Under the pieces are notes generated by a model. It ran no database searches and was not told where the DNA came from. It saw only the letters and a list, made by a program, of their open reading frames with translations. From Watersipora subatra (taxonomy: Eukaryota; Bryozoa; Gymnolaemata; Cheilostomatida; Watersiporidae): a DNA stretch of 64,000 nucleotides. Position 1 is the first letter of the stretch, and each line of letters starts with the position of its first letter. The position numbers were made by a program, and so were the translations under genes. This document shows, in pieces, positions 45,432 through 54,912 of the stretch. The stretch spans positions 558,001-622,000 of the forward strand of contig NC_088710.1 of NCBI RefSeq assembly GCF_963576615.1, read 5' to 3'.

Positions 45432-48400
45432 CAGAGCCTAAGCTGTTCCAAATCGAATATAAGAGGCCAGATAATAGTTAGCCAGCCGAGCATGAATTAG
45501 CCTCAATATATGCAGCTTTTCGTTGCACACACATTAACTCTATTCTTGATATATTTATTTAAATGTATATCTATATGTATACTCATGCTACCAACACTAT
45601 ATATATCTATATTATATATATATATATTTCTCAAATTCCATCTGTCTGCATTTTGGCTATAGCTATTAAAATCTTGATATTAAAATTCCGCGTTCAGATG
45701 GATTTGAACTTACGACGAATGCCTCGACAAGTTTCTTATCCGGACGCTCTTCCACTAAGTTAGAACGACATTTTGATCAAAGATGTTTTCATATACTGCC
45801 ATACCCCATACGCATGCTAATTATTTTAGCATTGCGCCCTCGCATTACGATGCCTCTGTTACGAACAATTTTAGGACCTAAGCTTATGCAACACGATGCT
45901 TCTTCGTTTCTTTTTTCGTTAGGGCTAATCTATTCCGCCCCAAGATATCAACAAGATATCTCGAACTTAAAACTTGGTGATTTGTGTACCGATTATAGGC
46001 CTATACAGTGGAACTTCGGTTCTCGAAAGCTTCAGTTCTTGGCCAACTCGGTTTTTGACCAAAGATTTTGTGATTTGTTTGTCTCGGATTTCGAACATAA
46101 ATTCGTTTCTCGACCAAACCGGAACATGCGCATTGGAATTGAAATAGCTCTGGAAACAGCATGGAAATATTTGTTAACAAACGGAGAAGTAATTTACGCT
46201 TTATAAATTCTTTAAAAAAAGGGAGGAACCATCTGGGACGATGTCTCCTCTACCAAAGAGATTTGCTAGGAAGATAGCCTCTCTAGTCGAGTTACCTTAA
46301 ATTGTTTACGAGGAGGATTCTCCTTCAAAGATGTGAAGTAAACGGGCCATTGTTGTTTATATTTTCTTTTTCCGACGATTTTTAATGTGACCGATCTGTT
46401 GCATTTTTTTGCTGTTTCATTATCAATTGCTGCAATTTTTGGTATTGTATCTTAACCTAAAATGTTTTTGATGTTTTAAGAGTAAAACAGATGAAATGTT
46501 TACATTTGTTTTTTTTTCCATCATCATAAATAGAAAACTTTTTATTAAAATTAAGCACGATCTATATCTACCTGTTTTTATTTATAGAATGCAATATAAA
46601 GTACGGTTTATGGTGTAGAATGTTGAAATAATACTTTACCGAAGTTGTTTTCTCGCCTTGGAATGAATTAAAATTGACATACATTTATTCTAATGGGAAA
46701 AATTGTTTCGGATCTCGAACAACTCGGTTTTCGAACATTTTTCTGGAACGGATCATGGTCGAGAACGGAGGTTCCACTGTACGCTATTAAAAGATATACG
46801 CCACTGAAAGTTATTAAAATTTTAAATTTACAGTTGTTTGAAAGCCTTTAAGCTGTTTTATTTATTTTAAATTTAGTGGTCCCGCTCAAAAACTTTTCCT
46901 CTTGATATGAAGTTTGAAAGCTACAGTTGTTTGACAAAGTTTAAAAACCTTTACAGTTGTTTTTATTTTCTCTCTTAAATTATTTCAACTACACAAAACA
47001 CTTCTCTCACGATACGGTATGTAGTTTGAAAGTTAACATGGGAAATTTTGTTATATGTTAAATACAAATCAATTTTCTCTCCATAGACTTTTTTATAACC
47101 CGGGCAACACCGGGTTGTACAGCTAATAAATGTATATAGACAGATTATTCTATATAGAAGATTGTATCTTTCTACTCTTTCGAGTAGAAAGATATATATG
47201 CATATATATTTTTCTACTCAAAGAAGTGGTTTGTTTATTGTGGAGCAGTAAAGGGTTAGTAGCAGATCCTTTAGACAAGCAACTAAAACATATGAAGTGC
47301 TCAGACTTATGATCTAAAGACATGATCTAAATCTAATGCATCACGGCTCAGCGTTGTGTCCTACTTAAATAGCCACATTCTTTGCGACATAACGTCATTG
47401 CTCTGTATAGTTAATAGGTCTATGGTCTAAAGACAGGTTTGTATGCGTGAGAGGTTATGTAGTCAGTTAGATATAGCGTGGCGATACAAGTGAACCTGAG
47501 ATGAATGAGCAGAGGAGTGTACAAGTAAGGAGTACAAGTGTACAAGTAAGGAGTACAAGTGTACAAGTAAGGGGTACAAGTGTACAAGTAAGGAGTACAA
47601 GTGTACAAGTAAATAAATGAAGCCGTAGACGTGTAGAAGTACTCATATGATCAGTGACAGTTTAATAATAAATTCTCAAACACTAACTTGCAAAGAGCGC
47701 AGAAAAGGTGAGCATGATTAGCCTTGAAATCCTTAATCTGCAGAAAATATTCTAAAGGGCTGTTAGGTAGCAATTCCTCCTTTGTTACTTGGAGTTGGGC
47801 TATATCTGCAACAGAGTTGTTGTGATTAGTACATGCGAGTGTAAGGGAGGCAAGTGAAGACAACTCTGTATTTCTACTAAGCTTATTCACTGCACTGTAG
47901 CATCAAGAATATCGAGAGTTAGAGGGGGTGAGAGAGAAAGTTGATGTTTGCTTCATGCTAAAGAAAAGGCTAAGTGTGGCAGTACCTTCACACCATGCCT
48001 TACTTGTAGCAGTAAAGCTGAGAAAGGGTTATTGCACTAAGGCTAAGTGTGGCACTAAGGCCAAGTATTAATAAACAAGCCGTTCTGCTTGTGAAGCCAT
48101 TAGTAAATATTGATCAGAAGGGGATTCTAGTTTACTGAAAAATAGAAATCATTTTTTGTGTGAAGTCAATGATATAAAACCTCCCACAAGGATAGGCAAT
48201 GGCTATCATGTGGCAGAGGTTTTATGATCGACCTCTAATGGGATTGTGCTAGCCTGAGTTTCGGGGCTAACACAGTTCTCGCGGGGCGGTCGCGTTGCCT
48301 TGTTAGGTTTATAGGTATAGGTTTTTATTGCAGATATGCGTGGATTGCATATAACAAATCATGAATCAGAAAGCCTTGAATTTTTACAGTGTAGGAGTAA

Positions 48401-51400
48401 TACCTAACCAAAAAATAGATCCATGGGAAATAAAACATTTCAAATTACCTATTTTTACCAATTTTGAGATTGGTAGGGGTCTTAATATATGTTTAAAATT
48501 AAATATAATTCATCCGAAATCACCGAACATTGTCCTTTTTTCCCTAGCTTTGATTAATATTTTGCCACCCCTAATATAAAATGACAGTCTTTCATCGTTG
48601 TCACATCGTTTGGCCTGGCCAATAAGATGGGACAGCAGGCAAAACTGTGCAGTGTAGTTTTCATACTCAAAATCTAAATATAAAACCTAATTTGGGCTAT
48701 TCTACAACGGCGGCTATTAATATCACGAATGCTTGTGAATGGTAACTGACTGATCATAATAGTGACAATATTGGGCAACTATATTTATTTTACAACAAAA
48801 TGAAACCAACAGATCAGTAAAATAACCACAATTGTTCATAATATTAGTAAATTTACAAGGGGCTTTATTCAGCATATTTCTTTGCTCCGGTGCTATGTTT
48901 GGGTTCATCCCAACAGAGCTCGATCATTAAACTACGCCCATATGATAGCCGTCGCCTATTCTGTGGGGTTTTATATCATTGGCGAAGTTCTACTAGCTCT
49001 CTTCTGTTGAATGCCTGTAAACCATCTTTGCCCCCGTACTATGTCTGTCCCGCTCACTATCTCTGCCCTGCTCACTATTTCTGCCCTGCCCATTATCTCT
49101 GCCCTGCCTACTATCTCTGCCCTGCCTACTATCTCTGCCCTGCCTACTCTCTCTGCCTCGTCCACTATCTCTGCCCTGCCTACTATCTCTGCCCTGCCTA
49201 CTATCTCTGCCCTGCCTACTATCTCTGCCCTGCCTACTATCTCTGCCCTGCCTACTATTTCTGCCCTGCCTACTATCTCTGCCCTGCCTACTATCTCTGC
49301 CCTGCCTACTCTCTCTGCCTCGTCCACTATCTCTGCCCTGCCTACTATCTCTGCCCTGCCTGCTATCTCTGCCCCATCCACTATCTCTGCCCTGCCTACT
49401 ATCTCTGCCCTGCCCATTATCTCTGCTGAAACAAAACTTACCAACAGAAGAGATGAATGTGTAAATTGCTGTGACCATGTCAAGTTGGTCAGATCTTCCT
49501 TCTGACAGAGTTGAAATGAGTTCCTTACAAGAAAGCTTGAGCAGAGCTGGTACCTGAGTAGACGAGAGAGACGATGCAAGTCCTCACTTCAATGAATACA
49601 AGAGTGAATTTTATGACTCGACTTGCATCTATTCTACTAGCAGGTAAAACTTAAATCTATTTCAATTATCAATGTTTGAATATTAGTTTTTGTAGCGATG
49701 GCCTGATTTTAGCTCAAAGGTTAGCGGCAGCAATAGATACTCCTCTCACTCATGGTACCTATCAAGGCATTCTTAAAAAGCTCTCAACACTGCTACGGAT
49801 CAATTGCGGCTGATGAATTGGCTTTTTGAGTATTAAAAATAATAGTGACCATCCCATTGGTGATATTTCATTTACATGTAGGTTCAGGAGCAGAAATTTC
49901 AGGTTAATCTATAGATTCTATCTCAGTGTTTGTGTTGGGGAAACAAGCTACAATAGATGCAGTTAATGGTTTTCTAGTTTAAAAAACTAAAGCTCAACTC
50001 TTTAATTCTGCGATGAACTTGAGTTTGATTCAGATAGATAACTCCGGGAGTTATGCTCTCATTACATTAGTTGGTTTTCTATCTCTCTCCTCACTCTTCG
50101 CTGTCCGCTATACTTATAAAAACAATACTTCTCTTTGCTAAGCATGCTGTTCTTGCTCTTCCATCAATTCCCCACAGGCATTCCTCATATATTAAACATC
50201 AAACATGAACCAGTTCATTTTGATCCTTAAATAAGTTCCACTACTGAGTCTTCGTGTTTACTCTATATAGTAGCCAAGGATAGACAGACTGTAGGCTAAA
50301 AAACAACCTAATGCGTTTTTTAAACTCTCTTGAGCATATGAGCACACTCTATGCGTATTGTTATGCCCACCAAACAAACAAATGATGACATAACATTTAG
50401 CAGAGCGTTGTCATAAACAGGTTTACTCAGCTGCTCAACCGCCTGCAGGGGAGATGCTTCCAAGCTAGTATTCGACTGCGAAAGGTGGGCAACTCCGCAT
50501 ACCTGTCTAATTAAGGTCTTTCTGGCTTGCTGTCTCTCATTGGTTTCTTGCCAAAGAGCTTCTTTAGTCAGAGTAGATGGCAGAGTAGAAGGATAGTTGA
50601 GCTGGCAGCGAGCTATCTCTGGTATCGTAAACTCACTGACATCCTTCTTTTCCTGTCAATTAAACTTATAACTTGAAGCATTCGGAGAGAGTTGGCCACC
50701 TGCATATTTTTTAGCAATACTAACTACTAGGTCAAAAAGTAGCGGATAAAAAGACACAAAGACAAAAAGAGACAAGGGCAAACATGCAGGTAGAGGGTCA
50801 AGGAAAGAGAGAAGAGTCAAACAAGTAGGTAGAAGGTCAAGGAAAGAGAGAAGAGTCAAACAAGTAGGTAGAAGGTCAAGGAAAGAGAGAAGAGTCAAAC
50901 AAGTAGGTAGAAGGTCAAGGAAAGAGAGAAGAGTCAAACAAGTAGGTAGAAGGTCAAGGAAAGAGAGAAGAGTCAAACAAGTAGGTAGAAGGTCAAGGAA
51001 AGAGAGAAGAGTCAAACAAGTAGGTAGAAGGTCAAGGAAAGAGAGAAGAGTCAAACAAGTAGGTAGAAGGTCAAGGAAAGAGAGAAGAGTCAAACAAGTA
51101 GGTAGAAGGTCAAGGAAAGAGAGAAGAGTCAAACAAGTAGGTAGAAGGTCAAGGAAAGAGAGAAGAGTCAAACAAGTAGGTAGAAGGTCAAGGAAAGAGA
51201 GAAGAGTCAAACAAGTAGGTAGAAGGTCAAGGAAAGAGAGAAGAGTCAAACAAGTAGGTAGAAGGTCAAGGAAAGAGAGAAGAGTCAAACAAGCAGGTAG
51301 AAGGATGAAGAAAAGTCATAGATAATAATTCATCGCAGCATCATCTGCTGGGTGAGAACAGCATCATACCTTTAGAGCGACGCTCAGAGCAGAGGCTCCA

Positions 51401-51501
51401 TCAGCTGAGGCTATTTCCTGTTGCTCCTGCTGTACATCAGCAGGTGGAGGGTTATGAGTTGCCTCATCATGTGGAGACACGCTGCTAGCGCCAGTACCCA
51501 T
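33010..51501 (-). CDS. Hillarin/KY-type transglutaminase-like protein with C-terminal dynein-stalk-like domain, 1,039 aa
   Basis: Twenty exons in transcription order: 51501-51370, 50652-50503, 49553-49442, 47805-47688, 44947-44705, 44518-44380, 43079-42936, 42269-42002, 41920-41760, 41418-41293, 40885-40754, 40170-39994, 39716-39534, 39387-39210, 38072-37905, 37159-36986, 36882-36758, 36086-35934, 34689-34504, 33060-33010. Their sum is 3,120 nt, exactly 1,040 codons with the TAA, and every junction keeps phase. The N-terminus MGTGASS fits N-myristoylation. Exons 3-8 give the transglutaminase-like domain and adjacent modules of the KY/hillarin family (GEWRLVDCFW, FFFLTDPEKF, LPDNPEIGWGP). Members of this family act in muscle and cytoskeletal maintenance. 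Exons 16-19 resemble the dynein heavy-chain microtubule-binding stalk. Membrane-anchored cytoskeletal linkage is inference. Confidence 0.9.
33308..33870. repeat. 32-bp minisatellite, ~17 copies, with a short (GTCT)n tail
   Basis: Units contain GACAGAGGCACTAGGGTCCT, nearly identical, and the array ends in a GTCT run (33842-33866). It lies in the last intron of the KY/hillarin gene (minus strand). Confidence 0.95.
34790..35580. repeat. 49-bp minisatellite, ~16 copies, intron 18 of the KY gene
   Basis: AT-rich units contain ACCTTATTATAATAAACCAA. Variants (gatacc/ccgcacc, atatc/atacc) alternate in blocks, showing multi-unit duplications. Confidence 0.93.
36241..36288. repeat. (TCAA)n tetranucleotide run
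   Basis: AATCAATCAATCAATTGATC followed by GATCGATCAATCAATCAATC in intron 17 of the KY gene. It includes a small palindrome around TTGATCGATCAA. Confidence 0.85.
37283..37640. repeat. 33-bp minisatellite, ~10 copies, intron 15 of the KY gene
   Basis: Units contain GGTTATGCAGTATGACTACA. Period 33 makes open frames on both strands; neither joins to an exon in phase with splice sites. Confidence 0.9.
38225..39175. repeat. 33/36-bp minisatellite with higher-order structure, intron 14 of the KY gene
   Basis: About 27 units contain TGGAACAACCAGTGTTCAGT. Units with GTTACTGGAAC (33 bases) and GTTGACTGGAAC (36 bases) occur in a repeating order, so blocks of five to six units have been duplicated together. 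Confidence 0.93.
39210..43079 (-). CDS. Exons 7-14: KY/hillarin beta modules
   Basis: Three to four repeating beta-sandwich-like modules. Signature strings are KGIYACKLYANEQG and KGVYNLDVYVAEPDG (G-x-Y-x-L-x-V/L-Y), and AGEYKLDIYGKDS in exon 8. Linker strands AFGIQAISHKATVIETDTG and NPEIGWGPHTG are the sequence expected after the transglutaminase-like domain in this family. Exon 8 uses the acceptor at 42270 after a pyrimidine-rich tract, giving YILYRGAGG in phase; closer AG dinucleotides break phase. Alternating exons 8-9, 10-11 and 12-14 probably correspond to single modules duplicated in tandem. Confidence 0.85.
40405..40690. repeat. 24-bp minisatellite, ~12 copies, intron 11 of the KY gene
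   Basis: Units contain CTCAGGCTATTGTATACCAT with tac/cac and tgt/tgg variants. Both strands carry spurious open frames. Confidence 0.92.
40938..41058. repeat. Two-copy 60-bp tandem duplication, intron 10 of the KY gene
   Basis: GCAGACTCTGTATAGACTTC and the 40 bases after it occur twice with only one or two changes. Confidence 0.9.
43068..43148. repeat. Two-copy tandem duplication across the exon 7 acceptor of the KY gene
   Basis: TACACGGCCTGCAGAAGGAA and following bases to ATTAGAAG occur twice. On the minus strand this doubles the acceptor CTTCTGCAG|GCCGTGTA, so a second identical acceptor lies about 37 bases upstream of the used one. Confidence 0.88.
43395..43500. repeat. 12-bp repeat (CATAGACATAGC), intron 6 of the KY gene
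   Basis: About nine units of ATAGCCATAGAC. Open frames on the minus strand (MSMA, CLWL) are products of the period. Confidence 0.9.
43935..44337. repeat. 32-bp minisatellite, ~12 copies, intron 6 of the KY gene
   Basis: Units contain GAGATATATCTTATCTGAGA followed by CACGCCCCATTT. It ends about 40 bases downstream (in transcription) of the exon 6 donor. Confidence 0.93.
44380..51501 (-). CDS. Exons 1-6: myristoylated N-terminus and transglutaminase-like domain
   Basis: Exon 1 encodes MGTGASSVSPHDEATHN and a Gln/Ala-rich segment; the N-terminal Gly with Ser at position 6 suits N-myristoyltransferase. Exon 3 (SCKELISTLSEGRSDQLDMV) opens the KY-type fold. Exon 4 aligns with the active-site segment but reads KANHAHLFCALCK where active relatives have a GVC-x-G-Y motif, so the nucleophilic Cys is replaced (by Lys in my alignment). 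Exon 5 has AAQWNAVFVKGEWRLVD; the HAWN histidine is absent, while the later Asp is kept. Exon 5 must start at 44947 (acceptor TTTACAG) to give CKVAGIPCAI in frame. The predicted protein is therefore a structural, non-catalytic member. Many invertebrate hillarins are similarly degenerate as far as I know. Confidence 0.85.
44930..45125. repeat. 32-bp array containing the exon 5 splice acceptor of the KY gene, ~6 copies
   Basis: Plus-strand units contain GGTATACCTGCGACTCTGTA; on the minus strand each reads ATATTTACAG|AGTCGCAGGTATACCG. The last copy in transcription order supplies the real acceptor and the first ~17 exon bases. Five more intact acceptors therefore lie upstream at 32-base spacing. 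Confidence 0.92.
45140..45432. repeat. GC-rich unclassified segment followed by (GA)n
   Basis: 45140-45380 is markedly richer in G and C than its surroundings, with several CCGGC-type palindromes (CCGGCTGGCAGCCGG, ACTGGCCGGCCAC). It is followed by a ~48-base GA run (45384-45432). Its minus-strand frame has no recognised features. It may be an insertion or SINE-like element. Confidence 0.4.
45597..47130. mobile_element. Helitron-like element (copy 3) interrupted by a pogo-like insertion
   Basis: Starts CTATATTATATATATATATA with TTTCTCAAATTCCATCTGTC and ends near GGGCAACACCGGGTTGTACA then GCTAATA, a hairpin and CTAA end of Helitron type. On the minus strand TAACTTAGTGG and GTTCAAATCC resemble tRNA A and B boxes. 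A 764-bp pogo-like element at 46016-46779 has split it. It lies in intron 4 of the KY gene. Confidence 0.5.
46016..46779. mobile_element. pogo/Tigger-like MITE, 764 bp
   Basis: CAGTGGAACTTCGGTTCTCG at the left end and GAGAACGGAGGTTCCACTG at the right end are inverted repeats flanked by TA on both sides. Inner subterminal copies of CTCGG/TTTCGA motifs are also inverted. The short open frame across its left end is not transposase. Confidence 0.82.
47515..47620. repeat. ~21-bp repeat (GTACAAGTAAGGAGTACAAG), intron 4 of the KY gene
   Basis: About five units lie just downstream (in transcription) of the exon 4 donor. Confidence 0.85.
48167..48981. mobile_element. 815-bp element with ~75-bp terminal inverted repeats, intron 3 of the KY gene
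   Basis: CAATGATATAAAACC at the left edge and GGTTTTATATCATTG at the right edge begin inverted repeats that run about 75 bases, including GGCTATCATGTGG versus CCATATGATAGCC. No coding content is visible inside. No convincing target-site duplication was seen. Confidence 0.72.
49027..49430. repeat. 18-bp minisatellite, ~22 copies, intron 3 of the KY gene
   Basis: Plus-strand units contain CTATCTCTGCCCTGCCTA; it starts about 15 bases after the exon 3 donor on the minus strand. A variant block (CTCTCTCTGCCTCGTCCA) occurs twice in the same context, showing block duplication. All six frames are nearly open, which creates long spurious frames. Confidence 0.93.
50765..51305. repeat. 39-bp minisatellite, ~13 copies, intron 1 of the KY gene
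   Basis: Nearly identical units contain AGGTAGAAGGTCAAGGAAAG. The spurious minus-strand frame (TLLSFLDLLPTCL repeats) follows from the period of 39. Confidence 0.95.
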
Positions 51502-52564
51502 TCTGTTACCTCTGTTCCATAGACATAGGGATAAACATAGAGGTATGCACTTTGCTAGTATATATAGATGTAAGCTTGAGATTAGGACGCTCTCCCATTT
51601 CCTACCTCTCTTTAAGAATATAGAACAAAGCTGTACAAAAATGTCAGTGCTAAAATCGTGTGAAAATTAAAATACACAAGTTTTAGTTTATGAATAGTTA
51701 AAACTAGAAGATCAAGTCCTGTCACATTCTTACACATCCCAGAAGGTTCCAGAACATGCTATATCTGTGTCAGCAGCTTTATATTTCCATTACATAAGTG
51801 TATCTCTAAAGTTTATGCGTAGCCTGTAATTTATACTGTAGCCATGTGCTAGACTCGGCAATACCGCAGCCCGCAACGAAGGCCCCAGGTTCCTTTAGCT
51901 TACCAAGCTGCTAACATCAATGATATAAAAAGTAACTAAGATCCTGAATATGTTTCCATGATAAAAGACAAGGAAATAACTTAGAAAGGTCAGCATTACG
52001 CAGTCGCTGACGTAGGTGACTTACTGATTTCAGACTGCCATCTACCAGGGTTGCTCGTTCCTATAACTGACTCGCTTGTTAGTGAGTCTCTATTCAGAAT
52101 AACTGCTGCCTGTCAGCCACCTTGAATAGCTCATAATAGAGCCTTCAGTTGTGACAACACCTGCATTGAGGTTAGCTCGTAAGCTCGTACGCAGGTCATA
52201 CATAATTACTGAGGCGCATGATTATACACGCTGCTCCACTATTATTATTATAACATAAACAAAACAGAGAGCCACAACAGTAAATGACAAAACAAAACAT
52301 CTCTAAGAAATTTCCTAAACGGTTGCGAAGGTTGAAAACATAGTAAGCCATTTAAATGTTTTGCACTGTTTTGTTGTTTTGCACCGAGCACTCATCCGCT
52401 TGAGATATAAAAGAATGAATGCATGTCAGCGGGGTTCAGGAGATGACCTGAACTTGTATAATACCAGAGCATGTTCAATCAACTAAATTTTGAATGAAAT
52501 AAAATTTTTAACTTGGTTGGCATAAGCATTTAGGTGAAGTTAAATGAAAACCCTTTTACCAATG

Positions 52565-52890
52565 TTTAAAAACAATATAATATACATGTATATAATATAA
52601 AACAATATAATATACATGTATATAATATAAAACAATACAATATACATGTATATAATATAAAACAATATAATATACATGTATATAATATAAAACAATATAA
52701 TATACATGTATATAATATAAAACAATATAATATACATGTATATAATATAAAACAATATAATATACATGTATATAATATGAAACAATATAATATACATGTA
52801 TATAATATAAAACAATATAATATACATGTATATAATATGAAACAATATAATATACATGTATATAATATAAAACAATATAATTAGTTAATT
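52565..52890. repeat. 30-bp AT-rich minisatellite, ~11 copies
   Basis: Units contain AACAATATAATATACATGTA followed by TATAATATAA. Period 30 gives open frames on the minus strand with Tyr/Ile-rich translations. Confidence 0.93.
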
Positions 52891-54219
52891 GTCCTGAGAT
52901 CCTAAAATCCAAGCTCACTATTCAGACTATAGAGTAGATAAATTGGTGACAAGTTTAAAACTTGCAGCACACAGTTCTTATTAGTCTAAGAAAGGACTGA
53001 AGTGGGTGTGAGACAACGAGAGAACAATAAATAATTTATAGAAACTAGCTCACAGCATAGCGGGTCAAAAAATGACCCTGTCTGTTTGGAATTGTTTACT
53101 CTTCATAGGTCAAACAACTCTTTTATTGTTATAATAATTCGCACAAACAAGGTCAAACAAGGTTCTTGACAAATTAGATTTATCTATTCATACTAGGTAA
53201 AACCTATGCTTTGGCTATTTAGAGTTATCTACTCATGCCAGGTGAATATTACGCTTTGGCAATTTATAATTTTCCACTTCTAGTCTTGTACAAAGGTCTC
53301 AACTGTTCGGAATTGTCTTCTCAAATCTGCACTGTTATGGATAACCTTGAAACTGACTCCAACTAGCATGGTTGCCAATAAGACAGAGTACTTAAGGCTA
53401 TAAAAGTTGCAATCCTTAATACTACAGAAATACCAAAGTCTGGATTCTTAAAAAGTTTTTCTAGTAGTGAAAAATGTATTTATTACCAGTAATAATATGC
53501 ACACTGACCCTTGACCCTGGAAAGTTCATTTATTCTCATAGAAATCTAAATATTATTTATTATTCTCTGGTACTCAAACACTTGAAAATTGGCCAAAGAA
53601 GGAAATAAAGTATTTGTACATCAGTCCTGAGAGGAGCTCGACTTGCATCACTCTGTTAGGTTTCTCAAAATGATATTATGAAGTTAGCAAAACTTCAGCA
53701 TTATTTTAACAAGCCCTATAAGTTACTTGTGGACTAACTGACAAGACTAGCTCATCGGTTTAAGCTCTATGGATTACCTGCAGATTATCTGACAGGGCTA
53801 GTCAATTGGTTGACACCTCTGATTGAGACAAGTTTGTACAATGTTTGTTTGTCAATAGCCTATTGTTAATGCCGTGTTGTCTCCATCTTTATGTTGAGCC
53901 GCTGAAAGTACCTTTGTGTGAAATGCCAGGTACTTAATCTTTACAGATGATCACCACCGTGAAGCAAGACTTAAATCTTTTTAACCATAATTATAATGAC
54001 CGGATTGTCTAGCATGCTGACCAATGGAAACTGTTTTAATCAATGCTTAAGCATTGATCACAATTTAGCATTGACATAGAATACCTTGAATAATAATGTT
54101 GAGGAAATGCAGATCATAAAAAAGAAGAGTGTGTCAGTAAATATGTGTTCTCACATTCTAATCCGAAAATAAACTTATTTAGTTTTATAACTAGCAGAAA
54201 AAACTTAGGACCACACTGC

Positions 54220-54520
54220 ATGACCATAAGGTAAACAGGGGTGCGCAACTTTAAGATAAACATGGGTGTATAGCTATAAGATAAACAGGGGTGTATAGTT
54301 ATTTGATAAACAGGGGTGTACTGCCATAAGGTGAACAAGCATGCATGACTTTAAGATAAACAGGAGCGTACTGCCATAAGATAGACAGAGGTGCATGACT
54401 ATAAGATAAACAGGGGTGTATGGCTGTATGATAAACAGGGGTTTATGGCTATAAGATAAACAGAGGTGTATGACGATAAAATAAACAGGGGTGTATGGCT
54501 ATAAAATAAATAGGAGTGAA
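54220..54520. repeat. ~24-26-bp minisatellite (GATAAACAGGGGTGTATGGC)
   Basis: About twelve somewhat diverged units upstream of the sushi-lectin gene. Confidence 0.85.
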
Positions 54521-54740
54521 CTGTTAGAGTCTGCATAGCAATCCAGAGAAGTTACTTTCCATTGTAGTTTTCAGCCAATGTTGGTTGGCACGAGCCACAT
54601 AGTTGTAGAGTTGCTCATAAAAACTGATCAAACTTTGTAGGCTTCCTAGTTAACAGTTGAAGTTTCATTATCTTTTTAGGCATCAAGATTGGCAGCGGAT
54701 CATTTGGCATATTTTATTGATTTGGCTATTCTATTGGCAG

Positions 54741-54833
54741 GTTGAGATGAGCATTGAAGGGTTAAATTCTGTTTACTTTAATCAACAAAAGAGAATGTTA
54801 AGATCAATAAGTGATGCATTGTACGAGCCAGAG
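54741..54833 (+). other. Possible isolated 31-codon exon
   Basis: Bounded by TTGGCAG|GTTGAG and CCAGAG|GTAAGG, good splice sites, with an open phase-0 frame (MSIEGLNSVYFNQQKRML, then ISDALYEPE). It does not join in phase to the sushi-lectin signal-peptide exon 80 bases on. It could be an upstream non-coding or alternative first exon, or chance. Confidence 0.25.
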
Positions 54834-54912
54834 GTAAGGAAGGCTCATACAGTAGAATATATGACGGCATATGCCAGCAGCATGTGTTAGCGGATGAAAT
54901 ACCTTCTGAAGA

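Larger units (their letters stand above)
51502..54912. other. Divergent intergenic region between the KY and sushi-lectin genes
   Basis: It must hold both promoters, but no TATA box at a convincing distance was found. It contains a 30-bp AT-rich array (52565-52890), a ~25-bp array (54220-54520) and a possible isolated exon at 54741-54833. The rest shows no recognisable coding sequence. Confidence 0.5.

Noticed and set aside
45814-46206. 130-codon plus-strand frame resembling a transposase remnant
   Set aside because: It spans the junction between a Helitron-like element and a separate pogo-like insertion and contains the latter's terminal repeat translated. It has no catalytic DDD/DDE motif.
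48971-49579. Overlapping 160-200-codon frames on both strands
   Set aside because: Created by the 18-bp array. Only the piece 49442-49553 (minus) is a real exon, shown by splice sites and by joining in phase to both neighbours.
50656-51288. 210-codon minus-strand frame with repeated TLLSFLDLLPTCL
   Set aside because: It is the translation of a 39-bp intronic array. The real KY gene exons on either side (50503-50652 and 51370-51501) splice together in phase without it.
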